Source: Methylobacterium gossipiicola (lineage in GTDB: Bacteria; Pseudomonadota; Alphaproteobacteria; Rhizobiales; Beijerinckiaceae). From it: 64,000 bases of DNA. Below, piece by piece: positions 50,907-59,551 of this stretch. The DNA lies in contig NZ_FOPM01000006.1 in the NCBI RefSeq assembly GCF_900113485.1, positions 177,817-241,816 of the forward strand, given 5' to 3'. Under the pieces are notes generated by a model. The model saw nothing but the letters and a program-made list of their open reading frames with translations. It did not search any database and was not told the DNA's origin. Within the stretch, counting starts at the first letter, position 1; every line of letters starts with the position of its first letter. Made by a program: the position numbers and the translations under genes.

Positions 50907-51922
50907 GACACCTGCTCCGCGAGCTTCAGCAGTTCGGCGCAGCTCGCCGACTTGTTCGCGAAGTCCTTCCAGGCCGTGTCCTTTGCGATGTCGCGCCATT
51001 GGCCCAGCGTCTTCTCGTCGAGTTGCTGCACCTTCGCGCCGGCCTTGGTGAACACCTCCTCGACGCGGGTGTCGTCGGCCTTGGCGCCCGCCTGCCCGAA
51101 CGTCTCGAGTTCGGCCCCGATGGCCATGATGAGATCCTGCTGGTCCTTCGGCAGGCGGTCGAACACGATCTTCGACATCATGATCGGCTCCCACATGAGC
51201 CAGTAGGTGTGCTGCGCCCCCGAGGTGAGGGACTTCGACAATTCCTCCAGGCGGAACGAGATGAGGCTGGTGGAGGAGGTGATCACCGCGTCGCACGCCC
51301 CGGTCTGCATGGCGGCGTAGGATTCGTTCGACGGGATCGAGAGGGTGGCGGCCCCCGCCGCCTTCATCATCAGGTCCATCTCGCGCGAGCCGCCCCGGAC
51401 CTTCAGGCCCTTGGCGTCGCCCGGCGCGTAGAGGGGCCGCTCGCGGCTGGCGACGCCGCCGGCCTGCCACACCCACGAGACCACGACCACGCCCTTGGAT
51501 TCGAGGATCTCCGTCAGCTTGCGGCCCACGGGGGCATTCTTCCAGGCCGTGGCCTGGGCATACGAGGTGACGAGGCCCGGCATCAGGCCGATGTTCATCT
51601 CCGGCACCTCGCCGCCGGCGTAGGGGCTCGGATAGAGCGTCATGTCCAGAGCCCCTTTTCGGATGGCCCCGAACTGGGCGTTCGTCTTCATGAGGGACGA
51701 GCCGGGATAGACCTGAAGCTCCAGGGCGCCCTTCGAGCGCTCAGCCAGGGCAGCGGCGAATTTCCGGCAGGCGCGATCGCGAAAGTCGCCCTCCTCCAGG
51801 GTGCCGCCGGGGAACTGGTGCGAGATCTTGAGGGTGGTGGCGGCCCGCGCCCGGGTTCCGAGGGACAGGATGGCGGGGGCCGAAAGGCCGGCGGCCACGA
51901 GGGTGCGGCGTGTCAACGTCAT
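50903..51922 (-). CDS. dctP: TRAP transporter periplasmic solute-binding protein DctP
   Basis: 339 residues. The N-terminus MTLTRRTLVAAGLSAPAILSL looks like a Sec or weak Tat signal (RR before the hydrophobic core). KISHQFPGGTLEEGDFRDRACRKFAAALAERSKG is the typical DctP start and GLKVRGGSREMDLMMKAAGAA holds the Arg that binds the substrate carboxylate. The family captures organic acids and amino acids in the periplasm and delivers them to DctQM. It is first of the three TRAP genes. It is divergent from the GntR regulator at 52107, the likely regulator. Confidence 0.92.
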   Translation of the reverse strand: MTLTRRTLVAAGLSAPAILSLGTRARAATTLKISHQFPGGTLEEGDFRDRACRKFAAALAERSKGALELQVYPGSSLMKTNAQFGAIRKGALDMTLYPSPYAGGEVPEMNIGLMPGLVTSYAQATAWKNAPVGRKLTEILESKGVVVVSWVWQAGGVASRERPLYAPGDAKGLKVRGGSREMDLMMKAAGAATLSIPSNESYAAMQTGACDAVITSSTSLISFRLEELSKSLTSGAQHTYWLMWEPIMMSKIVFDRLPKDQQDLIMAIGAELETFGQAGAKADDTRVEEVFTKAGAKVQQLDEKTLGQWRDIAKDTAWKDFANKSASCAELLKLAEQVS

Positions 51923-51990
51923 GGCGTCTTCCTCTCCGGACGGGCGCGACTCTCGGCACGAGCGGCGGCGCCTTGTTTTGCGTTGCACAA

Positions 51991-52018
51991 TTTATACTGC
52001 AGTGCCCGCTATTTATAC
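51991..52018. promoter_or_regulatory. Direct repeats in the TRAP/GntR divergent promoter
   Basis: TTTATAC occurs at 51991-51997 and again at 52012-52018, 21 bp apart, two helical turns. Another TTGTATA-like sequence follows at 52033. The FadR-type GntR regulator nearby would be expected to bind short AT-rich T-N-GT-type operators, so these are candidate sites for regulating both dctP and gntR. Confidence 0.4.
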
Positions 52019-52106
52019 CAGAGAACGACGGCTTGTATATTTTGTCAACCGTGGCCCATAAGGTGACCGGAAGGACGGCCACGACCGAGGCGAAGGAACC
52101 GATCTC

Positions 52107-52778
52107 ATGGAACCCGAGCGCGTCAACCAGTCCTCACGCCTGCGTCAGACCATCGAAACGGAGATCATCGACGGTCGCCTCGCCATCGGTGCGCGCCTCG
52201 ACGAAACCGAACTCGCCGAGCGCTTCGGCGTGTCGCGGACCCCGATCCGCGAGGCGCTGCTGCAACTGGCGATGACCGGTCTCGTGGAGATCAAGCCGCG
52301 CCGGGGCGCCCTGGTCAGCGCGCCCGACCCGCAACTCCTCATCGCCATGTTCGAAACCATGGCGGAGATCGAAGCCTCCTGCGGGCGCCTCGCCGCCCGG
52401 CGGCTGGTTCCAGCCGACGAAGCGGCCCTCACGGCGGCCCTCGCCGCCTGCGCCGTGGCGGCGGCGGCCCAGGACCCGGAAGCCTATTACGCGGAGAACT
52501 ACGTCTTCCACACGGTGATCTACCGGGCCTGCCGCAACGCGTTCCTGGCCGAACAGGCGCGGCAACTGCACCGGCGCCTCGCCCTGTTCCGGCGGATGCA
52601 GCTCCGGGCGCGCCACCGCCTGGGACAATCCCTCGCCGAGCACGAAGCCATCGTGGCGGCCATCGTGGCCGGTGACGAAGTCGCGGCCTCCGATCTCCTG
52701 CGCGCCCACGTCATCGTGCAGGGCGACCGCTTCTCGGATCTGGTGGCGAGTCTCAGGGCGAACACCGACGCGGCCTGA
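52107..52778 (+). CDS. GntR-family regulator (FadR/FCD type), likely regulator of the TRAP genes
   Basis: 223 residues. SSRLRQTIETEIIDGRLAIGARLDETELAERFGVSRTPIREALLQLAMTGLVEIKPRRGALV is a typical GntR winged helix-turn-helix. From residue 85 an all-helical FCD domain follows (MFETMAEIEASCGRLAARRLVPADE, FHTVIYRACRN) whose conserved Asp/His positions bind metal and effector carboxylates. Because the divergent TRAP operon imports a carboxylate-like solute, the effector is probably that solute or a derivative. The gene stands alone on the plus strand and ends 277 bp before the chemoreceptor. Confidence 0.9.
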   Translation: MEPERVNQSSRLRQTIETEIIDGRLAIGARLDETELAERFGVSRTPIREALLQLAMTGLVEIKPRRGALVSAPDPQLLIAMFETMAEIEASCGRLAARRLVPADEAALTAALAACAVAAAAQDPEAYYAENYVFHTVIYRACRNAFLAEQARQLHRRLALFRRMQLRARHRLGQSLAEHEAIVAAIVAGDEVAASDLLRAHVIVQGDRFSDLVASLRANTDAA

Positions 52779-52985
52779 CCGACGCACGGATTGGCGGGAG
52801 AGCGTTTTCGTACGCCATGGCCCGCACCACGACGGCATCGCAAAATTCTCGCGCCCCCTCCGCGAGAGACACAAAGCATTCGCCATCACCACACAGAGTC
52901 ACCACCGGCTGGACCGGCACCACAACCGTGGCGATACACGCCAACCACCCGAGGACAAATTTCGAGATCGCTGGTAACGCGCACG

Positions 52986-53014
52986 AAACCCTTAAGACCT
53001 TGGCGCTAGGGTTT
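52986..53014. promoter_or_regulatory. Inverted repeat upstream of the chemoreceptor gene
   Basis: AAACCCT (52986-52992) pairs with AGGGTTT (53008-53014) across 15 nt. It is 42 nt before the chemoreceptor start and may be an operator or part of the leader. Confidence 0.3.
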
Positions 53015-53055
53015 CCCGCGTCTTGCAGAACCTTGTCGGCTTGCCCGGATCGTCC

Positions 53056-54732
53056 ATGCGCCCCTCGATTAAAGCGACCCTCAGCGGGCTCTTCGCCCTG
53101 CTCACCGTCATCACGGCCATCCAGGGACTGGTCTCCCTGCGGAAGCTCGCCGCCGCCGGAACCCAGATCGAGGATCTGGCGGGCAACGCGCTGCCATCCG
53201 TCGACGGGGCGTATGCCCTCAGCACCTTCGCCATGCGCGCCCGTCTCTGGCAGTTCCGCTACATCATGGCCGAGACCGACGCCGAACGGGCCCTCAGCGT
53301 CAAATCCGCCGATGAGATGATCGCGGCCCTCGCCGAGGCCCGGACCGCCTACGGTCCCCTTGTGAGCTCGGCCCAAGAACGCGCCCTCGTCGAGACGTTC
53401 GACGGACAATGGCAGGGGATGCGGACGAGCTGGGAGGCCCTGCGCCAGGTCGATCCGACCGACCGACAGACGATCACGGCGCGCTTCCGGGGGCCGATGC
53501 AGGCCGAATACCTCGCCGCCACCGGCACCGCGCGCAAGCTCGTGGATCTGAACCGCAAGGCCGGGACCGAGGCGGGCGCCGTCGCGCGCCGCGAACAGGC
53601 CGAGGCGATGACCGTCATTCAGGTGATGCTGGCGATCTCGTTCGCCCTGGCGGTGGCCGCCACGGCCTACGCGTTCTTCGGCGTCGCCCGGCCCATCGCG
53701 CGGATCACCGTCGCCATGCGCCGCCTCGCCGACGGCGACACCGAGACACCGATTCCCGATGTCGGGCGCCGCGACGAGATCGGCGCCATGGCCGAAACCC
53801 TCGACACCTTCCGCGACACCCTCTTGCGCAGCCGGGCCCTGGAAGCCGAGACGGCCCTGGCGCGGTCCGGGGCCGAGGCCCAGCGCAAGGCGGCGGCCGT
53901 CGCCGTGGCCGACCGGTTCGAGGCGGCGGTGGGCGGCATCCTCACCCGCGTGACGGCGGCGGCCACGCAGTTGCGCGGCACCGCCCAGGGCCTCGCCGGC
54001 ACCGCGACGCAGACGGCCCAGCAATCCGTGGCCGCCGCCGCCGCGGCGGAACAGGCCAGCGGCAACGTCACCATGGTGGCGGCCGCCACGGAAGAACTCG
54101 GCTCCTCCGTCCTGGAGATCGGCCGGCAGGTCGACGGCTCCACCACCCTGGCGCAGCGCGCCGTGAACGAGACGGAACGGACGGGGGAGCGCGTGCGGGA
54201 CCTGAGCGAGGCCGCCGCCAAGATCGGCGACGTGGTCGCGCTGATCTCCAGCATCGCGGGGCAGACCAACCTGCTGGCGCTGAACGCCACCATCGAGGCG
54301 GCCCGGGCCGGCGAGGCGGGCCGGGGCTTCGCCGTGGTCGCGGCGGAAGTGAAGGAGCTCGCCAACCAGACGGCGCGGGCGACGGACGAGATCTCGGGGC
54401 AGATCGGCCGCATCCAGGGCTCCACGGGCGAGGCCGTGGCGGCGATCCAGGGCATCACCGGCCTGATCCGCGAGATCAACGGCGTCGCCACCTCCATCGC
54501 GGCGGCCGTCGAGGAGCAGGGCGCGGCGACGCAGGAAATCGTGCGCAACGTCACCCAGGCCGCCGCCGGCACCGGCGAGGTGACGGCCAACATCTCCGGC
54601 GTCGCGGCCGCTACCGGGGAGACCGGAGCCGCCGCCGCCCAGGTGCTGGCCTCGGCCTCCGAATTGTCACGGGAGTCGAACGACCTCAACGCCGAGGTGG
54701 CCCGCTTCCTCGCCACCGTGCGGGCGGCTTGA
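53056..54732 (+). CDS. Methyl-accepting chemotaxis protein
   Basis: 558 residues from the ATG at 53056; a TTG at 53023 is possible but less likely. TM1 spans about residues 8-28 and TM2 about 186-210, with a helical sensory domain of about 155 residues between them, like four-helix-bundle sensors. A HAMP domain follows (PIARITVAMRRLADGDTETPIPD). The signalling domain has the conserved hairpin tip IAGQTNLLALNATIEAARAGEAGRGFAVVAAEVKELA. It lacks a C-terminal CheR-binding pentapeptide. The sensory domain shows no metal or ligand motif, so the stimulus is unknown. It is an orphan receptor; no che genes are in the window. Confidence 0.92.
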   Translation: MRPSIKATLSGLFALLTVITAIQGLVSLRKLAAAGTQIEDLAGNALPSVDGAYALSTFAMRARLWQFRYIMAETDAERALSVKSADEMIAALAEARTAYGPLVSSAQERALVETFDGQWQGMRTSWEALRQVDPTDRQTITARFRGPMQAEYLAATGTARKLVDLNRKAGTEAGAVARREQAEAMTVIQVMLAISFALAVAATAYAFFGVARPIARITVAMRRLADGDTETPIPDVGRRDEIGAMAETLDTFRDTLLRSRALEAETALARSGAEAQRKAAAVAVADRFEAAVGGILTRVTAAATQLRGTAQGLAGTATQTAQQSVAAAAAAEQASGNVTMVAAATEELGSSVLEIGRQVDGSTTLAQRAVNETERTGERVRDLSEAAAKIGDVVALISSIAGQTNLLALNATIEAARAGEAGRGFAVVAAEVKELANQTARATDEISGQIGRIQGSTGEAVAAIQGITGLIREINGVATSIAAAVEEQGAATQEIVRNVTQAAAGTGEVTANISGVAAATGETGAAAAQVLASASELSRESNDLNAEVARFLATVRAA

Positions 54733-54741
54733 GGCCGGCGC

Positions 54742-54770
54742 GGTCCGAGGGGCGGAATCGCCATCGGACC
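54742..54770. terminator. Hairpin between the chemoreceptor and LysR genes
   Basis: GGTCCGA/TCGGACC forms the outer stem and GGCG/CGCC the inner stem around GAAT. It lies 9 nt after the chemoreceptor stop and could terminate both converging genes. Confidence 0.55.
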
Positions 54771-54837
54771 CGTGAGATCCTGGACGCTGACGCAGGGGCT
54801 TCGGTTGGCCGCGCTTCGCTTCCCCCTGTAATCTGGC

Positions 54838-55704
54838 TCAGGTTCCGCGCTCGAGGGAGTGCACGATGTGCTCCGCGAGCTTGGTTGCCGCGACCGGCAA
54901 CGACGAGGCTGTCATCAGCGCGATCTCGGTCGCCGACAGGTTCGGCATTGCCGGCCCCTCAAGGACCGAGAAGTCGACGGGCACCATATCCTTGGGAAGG
55001 ACCGTCACGCCGAGGCCCGCTCGGACGGCGGCTTGGGCTCCCGCGAGGGAGGTTGACGTGTAAGCCACTCTCCAACGACGCCCGAACTGATCGAGGGTCC
55101 GCATGGCCCGTTTCCGGTAGACGCACGGGTGCGGCGACACGACGAGCGGCAGGTCGTGCTCGGTATCCGTGAACAGGTGCTCGCGGTGCGCGGCGCAGGC
55201 CCAGACCAGCGCTTCATGCCAGACACGTACGCCGTCGCTGGGACCGAGCGGCTCGCGCTTGATCAGGACGAGATCGAATTCGCCCCCACCGAACCGCTCG
55301 ATGAGGTTGAGCGTCAGATCGGTCGTCACCTCCAGCGCGACGTTTGGGTGCGCGGTAGAGAAGGCCGCAAGCACGTTCGCGAGGTGCGCGGTGGCAAAAT
55401 CTTCCGGTGTGCCGAGCCGTACGAGGCCGGAGACTGCCGGTTCGACCAGCTTGGCGACGAGTTCGTCCGAAAGCACCACGATGCGCCGGCCGTGGGTCGC
55501 CAGGATTTCGCCCGCGCCGGTCAGCTTGAACGAGCGCGGTGAACGCTCGATCAGGCGGCAGCCGAGGGTATCCTCCAGCCGCTTCATGTGCAGGCTTACC
55601 GTCGGCTGACTGAGCCGCAGCCGTTCGCCCGCCCGCGTGAGGCCACCGGCATCCACGACGGCGAGAAAGGTGCGCACCAGATCGAGGTTCAGACTCGGCA
55701 GCAT
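54838..55704 (-). CDS. LysR-family regulator, divergent to an SbtA-like permease
   Basis: 288 residues. The helix-turn-helix is clear: LVRTFLAVVDAGGLTRAGERLRLSQPTVSLHMKRLEDTLGCRLIERSPRSFKLT. The effector domain runs from about residue 90. A perfect 13-bp inverted repeat begins one base upstream of its ATG, almost certainly its own operator (autoregulation). It is divergent from the SbtA-like permease at 55808, which it likely controls, so the effector may be linked to inorganic carbon or the permease substrate. Confidence 0.9.
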   Translation of the reverse strand: MLPSLNLDLVRTFLAVVDAGGLTRAGERLRLSQPTVSLHMKRLEDTLGCRLIERSPRSFKLTGAGEILATHGRRIVVLSDELVAKLVEPAVSGLVRLGTPEDFATAHLANVLAAFSTAHPNVALEVTTDLTLNLIERFGGGEFDLVLIKREPLGPSDGVRVWHEALVWACAAHREHLFTDTEHDLPLVVSPHPCVYRKRAMRTLDQFGRRWRVAYTSTSLAGAQAAVRAGLGVTVLPKDMVPVDFSVLEGPAMPNLSATEIALMTASSLPVAATKLAEHIVHSLERGT

Positions 55705-55735
55705 GCCCTATCATTGCCAATCGCAATGATAGGGC
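55705..55735. promoter_or_regulatory. Perfect LysR-type operator candidate between lysR and the permease gene
   Basis: GCCCTATCATTGC and its exact complement flank a 5-bp spacer CAATC, a 31-bp palindrome. The site abuts the lysR start codon and is 73-103 nt upstream of the permease ATG. It contains ATC-N-GAT arms typical of LysR-type recognition sites. Position suggests both autoregulation and activation of the permease gene. Confidence 0.75.
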
Positions 55736-55807
55736 GCAAGACCTAAGCGTTTCTCCCATGCCCGTTCGCGGGCAGACATGTGCGCTCCATCACAGAGACG
55801 CACTGCC

Positions 55808-56839
55808 ATGACCGCCCACGACCTCCTGCAAGCCAACCTGCTGTCACCCCCCGTCCTCTGCTTCGCGCTTGGCGCCCTGGCCGTCGCCGTGCGATCGGAT
55901 CTGCGCGTGCCCGAACCGGTGTTCGCCGCCCTTTCGATGTACTTGATGCTTTCGATCGGGCTGCGGGGTGGGGCGGAGCTCGCCCATGTTTCGCCGCAGG
56001 CGGTGGCAGGCCCCATCGCCGGGGCGCTCCTCATCTGCTGCACCATCCCGCTGTTGTGCTACGCGGGCCTACGGCAGTTCGGCGGCCTCTCGACCCCCGA
56101 TGCGGCGGCGCTGGCGGCGCATTACGGATCGGTTTCGGCGGTGACCTTCGCGGCCGTGACGGCCATGCTGGATCGGCAAGCCGTCCCCTACGAGGGCTAC
56201 GCGGCCACGCTGTTGGCCGTCATGGAGATCCCCGCGATCATCGTCGCGATCAGCCTCGCACGGATGGCCAAGACGGCGCAGGCGGATCGGGTCCTCGCGA
56301 CAGGGGGCGGTGCGGCTCTCCTCGGGGGGACCGGACCGATCATGCGCGGCGGCGGTCAGGCGTTGCTGGCCGAGGTGATGTCCTCGAAGAGTGTGCTCAT
56401 CCTGATCGGCGGCCTCGCCATCGGCACGCTTGCCGGTCATGCGAGCCTCGCCAAGGTGAAACCTTTCTTCGTCGATCTGTTCCCGGGCGCGCTGTGTGTG
56501 TTCCTGCTGACCCTCGGGCATATGGCTGCGAGCCGGGCGGGCGACTTTCGCAAGGCCGGCCTGTTCCTCGTCGGCTTCGCTCTCCTGATGCCGCTCCTTC
56601 ACGCGATGCTGGGCCTGGGCATCGCCTACGCGGTCGGCCTGTCCCTGGGAGGCGCGATCATCCTGGCAACGCTGGCGGCGAGCGCCTCCTACATCGCAGC
56701 CCCCGCTGCGGTGCAGCTCGCATTGCCGGAGGCCAATCCGAGCCTGTATCTGACCTGCTCGCTGGCGATCACCTTCCCCTTCAACATCATGCTGGGCCTG
56801 CCGATCTACCAAGCCATGGCGCAGGCGCTCTACGGCTAG
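55808..56839 (+). CDS. SbtA-like sodium-dependent bicarbonate permease family
   Basis: 343 residues from the ATG at 55808. About ten hydrophobic helices in two inverted halves, with the signature SIGLRGGAELAH in the first half and SAVTFAAVTAMLDR, ASYIAAPAAVQLALPEANPSLYLTCSLAITFPFNI in the second. These fit the SbtA/DUF897 family, known in cyanobacteria for Na+-driven bicarbonate uptake. In this organism the substrate is not established; bicarbonate supply for carboxylations is a reasonable guess. The SbtB-type PII partner is absent next to it. It is controlled presumably by the divergent LysR. Confidence 0.82.
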   Translation: MTAHDLLQANLLSPPVLCFALGALAVAVRSDLRVPEPVFAALSMYLMLSIGLRGGAELAHVSPQAVAGPIAGALLICCTIPLLCYAGLRQFGGLSTPDAAALAAHYGSVSAVTFAAVTAMLDRQAVPYEGYAATLLAVMEIPAIIVAISLARMAKTAQADRVLATGGGAALLGGTGPIMRGGGQALLAEVMSSKSVLILIGGLAIGTLAGHASLAKVKPFFVDLFPGALCVFLLTLGHMAASRAGDFRKAGLFLVGFALLMPLLHAMLGLGIAYAVGLSLGGAIILATLAASASYIAAPAAVQLALPEANPSLYLTCSLAITFPFNIMLGLPIYQAMAQALYG

Positions 56840-56874
56840 AGCAAAACGAAGACCGAGCGACGCCGGCCCCGGCA

Positions 56875-56912
56875 ATCTGGCCCCACCTCTCCCGGGGAAG
56901 GTGGGGCCAGAT
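56875..56912. terminator. Bidirectional terminator between the permease and gntR genes
   Basis: A perfect 14-bp stem (ATCTGGCCCCACCT with its complement) and a 10-nt loop, 36 nt after the permease stop and 44 nt from the gntR stop on the other strand. Confidence 0.7.
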
Positions 56913-56955
56913 CGGCGATCGGGCACGCCCTATCCCAAGCCGACCCGACCCCGTC

Positions 56956-57630
56956 TTACCCGGCCACACCAAAGTTCTCGGCGATGACCGAACTGCGCGC
57001 CCGGATGTGGCTGCGCATCAGCCGGGCCAGGGCCTCGCCGTCGCGGGCCCGCAGCAGGACGAGCATCTGCTCGTGCTCGTGGACGGAGCGGGCCCATTGC
57101 TCCGCCGTCTGATGGACGGCGTAGCGCGAGCGCTGGATACGGCCCGACAGGCTGGCATAGAGGCCGCCGAGGGTGGCGTTGCGGCTCGCCGCCATGATGG
57201 CCTCGTGGATGGCCCGGTTGAGGCCGAAATACGCGCCCTCGTCCCCGGCCTTCCAGGCGGCCACCATGGCCCGGTGGTCGTCCTCGATCCCGGCGATCTC
57301 CGCGTCCGTGATCGTGCGGCAGGCGAGGTCGGCCGCCGTGGCCTCCAGGCCGGCGATCACCTCGATCATCTCGTCGATCTCGCCCTGCGACAGGCTCGCG
57401 ACGCGGGCGCCGCGATTGGGCAGGAGTTCGAGGAGCCCCTCCGTCGCCAGGATCTTGATCGCCTCGCGCAGGGGCGTGCGCGAGATGCCGAAGCGCTCGG
57501 TGAGTTCGCCTTCGTTGATGCGGGCGCGCGGTTCGAGCTCGCCGGACCGGATGAGATCGCGCATCCGGTCGGCGACTTCGTCATGGAGATAGCGGCGGTT
57601 GATGCCGATGCCCGGCTCGATCTTGTTCAT
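56956..57630 (-). CDS. GntR-family regulator (FCD type)
   Basis: 224 residues. RRYLHDEVADRMRDLIRSGELEPRARINEGELTERFGISRTPLREAIKILATEGLLELLPNRGARVA is the GntR helix-turn-helix. The FCD domain from about residue 85 contains GLEATAADLACRTITDAE, NRAIHEAIMAASRNATL and VHEHEQMLVLLRARD with conserved His residues for metal. No target operon is obvious: the convergent SbtA-like gene is separated by a bidirectional terminator, and zwf lies 200 bp upstream on the same strand. Confidence 0.88.
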   Translation of the reverse strand: MNKIEPGIGINRRYLHDEVADRMRDLIRSGELEPRARINEGELTERFGISRTPLREAIKILATEGLLELLPNRGARVASLSQGEIDEMIEVIAGLEATAADLACRTITDAEIAGIEDDHRAMVAAWKAGDEGAYFGLNRAIHEAIMAASRNATLGGLYASLSGRIQRSRYAVHQTAEQWARSVHEHEQMLVLLRARDGEALARLMRSHIRARSSVIAENFGVAG

Positions 57631-57831
57631 CGGTCAGCAATTCTGAGATCCGCAAGCGTCGCGTGTCCCCCCGCGCCCAATCAAGCCTCGTTCCGAGATC
57701 GACGGGGCAGACCGAAGAGGGGCACTTATACTTCCTGTGTAGGAGCGGGCCGCGCGGGTGTCGAGGGTGCGGCGCCGCAATCGCCCCCCGCCCCGTGCCC
57801 GTCCGGGCATTTCTCCCGGGCTCTCCGCACG

Positions 57832-59310
57832 TCAGTGCATTTCCTCGTGCCACGTGCGCCCGTCGCGCTCGATCAGCGCGATGGCGGCCGTCGGCCCCCA
57901 ACTGCCGGCCGCGTAGGGACGCGGCGGCTCGGGCCGCTCGGCCCAGGCTTTGAGGAGGGAATCGGCCCAGGCCCAGGCGACCTCGACCTCGTCGCGGCGC
58001 ATGAACAGGGTGGCGTTGCCGCGCACCACGTCCATGAGCAGGCGCTCGTAGGCATCGGGATAGCGCTGCTTGAACGTCTCCTCGAAGGAGATGTCGAGGT
58101 TGGTCGGCCGCAGGCGCATACCGCCGGGGCCGGGGTCCTTCGTCATCACCTCGAGCTTGATCCCCTCCTCTGGCTGCAGGCGGATCACGAGGCGGTTCGG
58201 CTCGCGCCCGAAGGCTTCCGTGGGGAAGATCGAGAACGGCGAGGCGCGGAACTGCACCACGATCTCGGACAGCTTCTTGGGCAGGCGCTTGCCCGTACGC
58301 AGGTAGAACGGCACCCCGGCCCAGCGCCAGGACTGCACTTCGAGCTTCAGGGCCACGAAGGTCTCGGTGCGGCTCTGGGCGTCGTTGCCGAGATCCGTGC
58401 GGTAGCTCTCGACCGGCTGACCCGAGACGGCACCGGCGCCGTATTGGCCGCGCACGGTCACGGTCTGGACGTCGTGGGGGGTGATGGGCTTCAGGGCGCG
58501 CAACACCTTCAGCTTCTCGTCGCGCACGGAATTGGCGTCGAGGGACAGGGGGCTCTCCATCGCCATGAGGCAGAGGAGTTGCAGCATATGGTTCTGCACC
58601 ATGTCGCGCAGAGCCCCCGACGTGTCGTAGTAACCCGCCCGCCCTTCGACGCCGACGGTCTCGCCCACCGTGATCTGAACGTGGTCGATGACGTCGGCCG
58701 TCCACAGGCGCTCGAAGATGGTGTTGGCAAAGCGCAGGGCCAGGAGATTCTGCACCGTCTCCTTGCCGAGGTAGTGGTCGATGCGGAAGATCTGCTCCTC
58801 GGGAAACACCTCGCCAACGGCATCGTTGATGGCGCGGGCCGATTTCAGGTCTTTGCCGATGGGCTTTTCCAGCACCACGCGCGACTTCTCGCCGATGAGC
58901 CCGTGGGCGGCGAGGTTGCGGCAGATGGAGCCGTAGAGGTCGGGCGAGGTGGCCAGATAATAGGGCCGCACCTGATCCGGCCGCTCGGCGAGTTTTTCCG
59001 CGAGATCCGTCCAGCCATCATCGCCGGCCCCGTCCACGGCGACGTAGTCGAGGTGGTCGAGGAAGGCCGCCAGCGTATCCTGGGTCACGTCGACGGCCGG
59101 GACGAAGCGCTTGATGGCGTCGCGCGCCCGCTCGCGGAACGCCTCCGCACTCATCTCGGAGCGCGAGGCGCCGATGATCCGGGAGGTGCCGGGGATCTGT
59201 CCGTCCTTGAAGCGATAGTAGAGGGCCGGCAGCAGCTTGCGCGTGGTCAGGTCGCCGGTGGCGCCGAACACGACGCAATCGAAGGAGGCGACGGGGATGA
59301 TGCTGGCCAA
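57832..59310 (-). CDS. zwf: Glucose-6-phosphate 1-dehydrogenase
   Basis: 492 residues. The start is a TTG at 59310 with AAGGAG 6 nt upstream; no in-frame ATG is closer. VVFGATGDLTTRKLLPALYY carries the NADP-binding GxxGDL motif, and RIDHYLGKETVQNLLALRFAN carries the catalytic His and Lys. EKPIGKDL is a second conserved block. The enzyme oxidises glucose 6-phosphate to 6-phosphogluconolactone and supplies NADPH. The rest of the pathway (pgl, edd, gnd) is not adjacent, so the gene is isolated. An upstream region of about 240 bp contains nothing distinctive. Confidence 0.97.
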   Translation of the reverse strand: MASIIPVASFDCVVFGATGDLTTRKLLPALYYRFKDGQIPGTSRIIGASRSEMSAEAFRERARDAIKRFVPAVDVTQDTLAAFLDHLDYVAVDGAGDDGWTDLAEKLAERPDQVRPYYLATSPDLYGSICRNLAAHGLIGEKSRVVLEKPIGKDLKSARAINDAVGEVFPEEQIFRIDHYLGKETVQNLLALRFANTIFERLWTADVIDHVQITVGETVGVEGRAGYYDTSGALRDMVQNHMLQLLCLMAMESPLSLDANSVRDEKLKVLRALKPITPHDVQTVTVRGQYGAGAVSGQPVESYRTDLGNDAQSRTETFVALKLEVQSWRWAGVPFYLRTGKRLPKKLSEIVVQFRASPFSIFPTEAFGREPNRLVIRLQPEEGIKLEVMTKDPGPGGMRLRPTNLDISFEETFKQRYPDAYERLLMDVVRGNATLFMRRDEVEVAWAWADSLLKAWAERPEPPRPYAAGSWGPTAAIALIERDGRTWHEEMH

Positions 59311-59551
59311 GGGCGGCTCCTTGAGTCCTTAAGGGTCGACGGCGCCGGCACCCGGGCCGACCGATTCATCGCCGTCGGGATTATACCCCTGCAGGAATCT
59401 CGCCAAGGGACACGCCCTCAAGGCGGATCGGCCACGCTGCGCCGCTCGTGCGCCTGCCCCCCGAGCGCTCATCCGGGGCTCCGCCCCTCGACCCGGTCGA
59501 AGAGATCGGCCCTCTGGACGATCGAGTGTCGCAACCTTGCGCGGGACAGCA

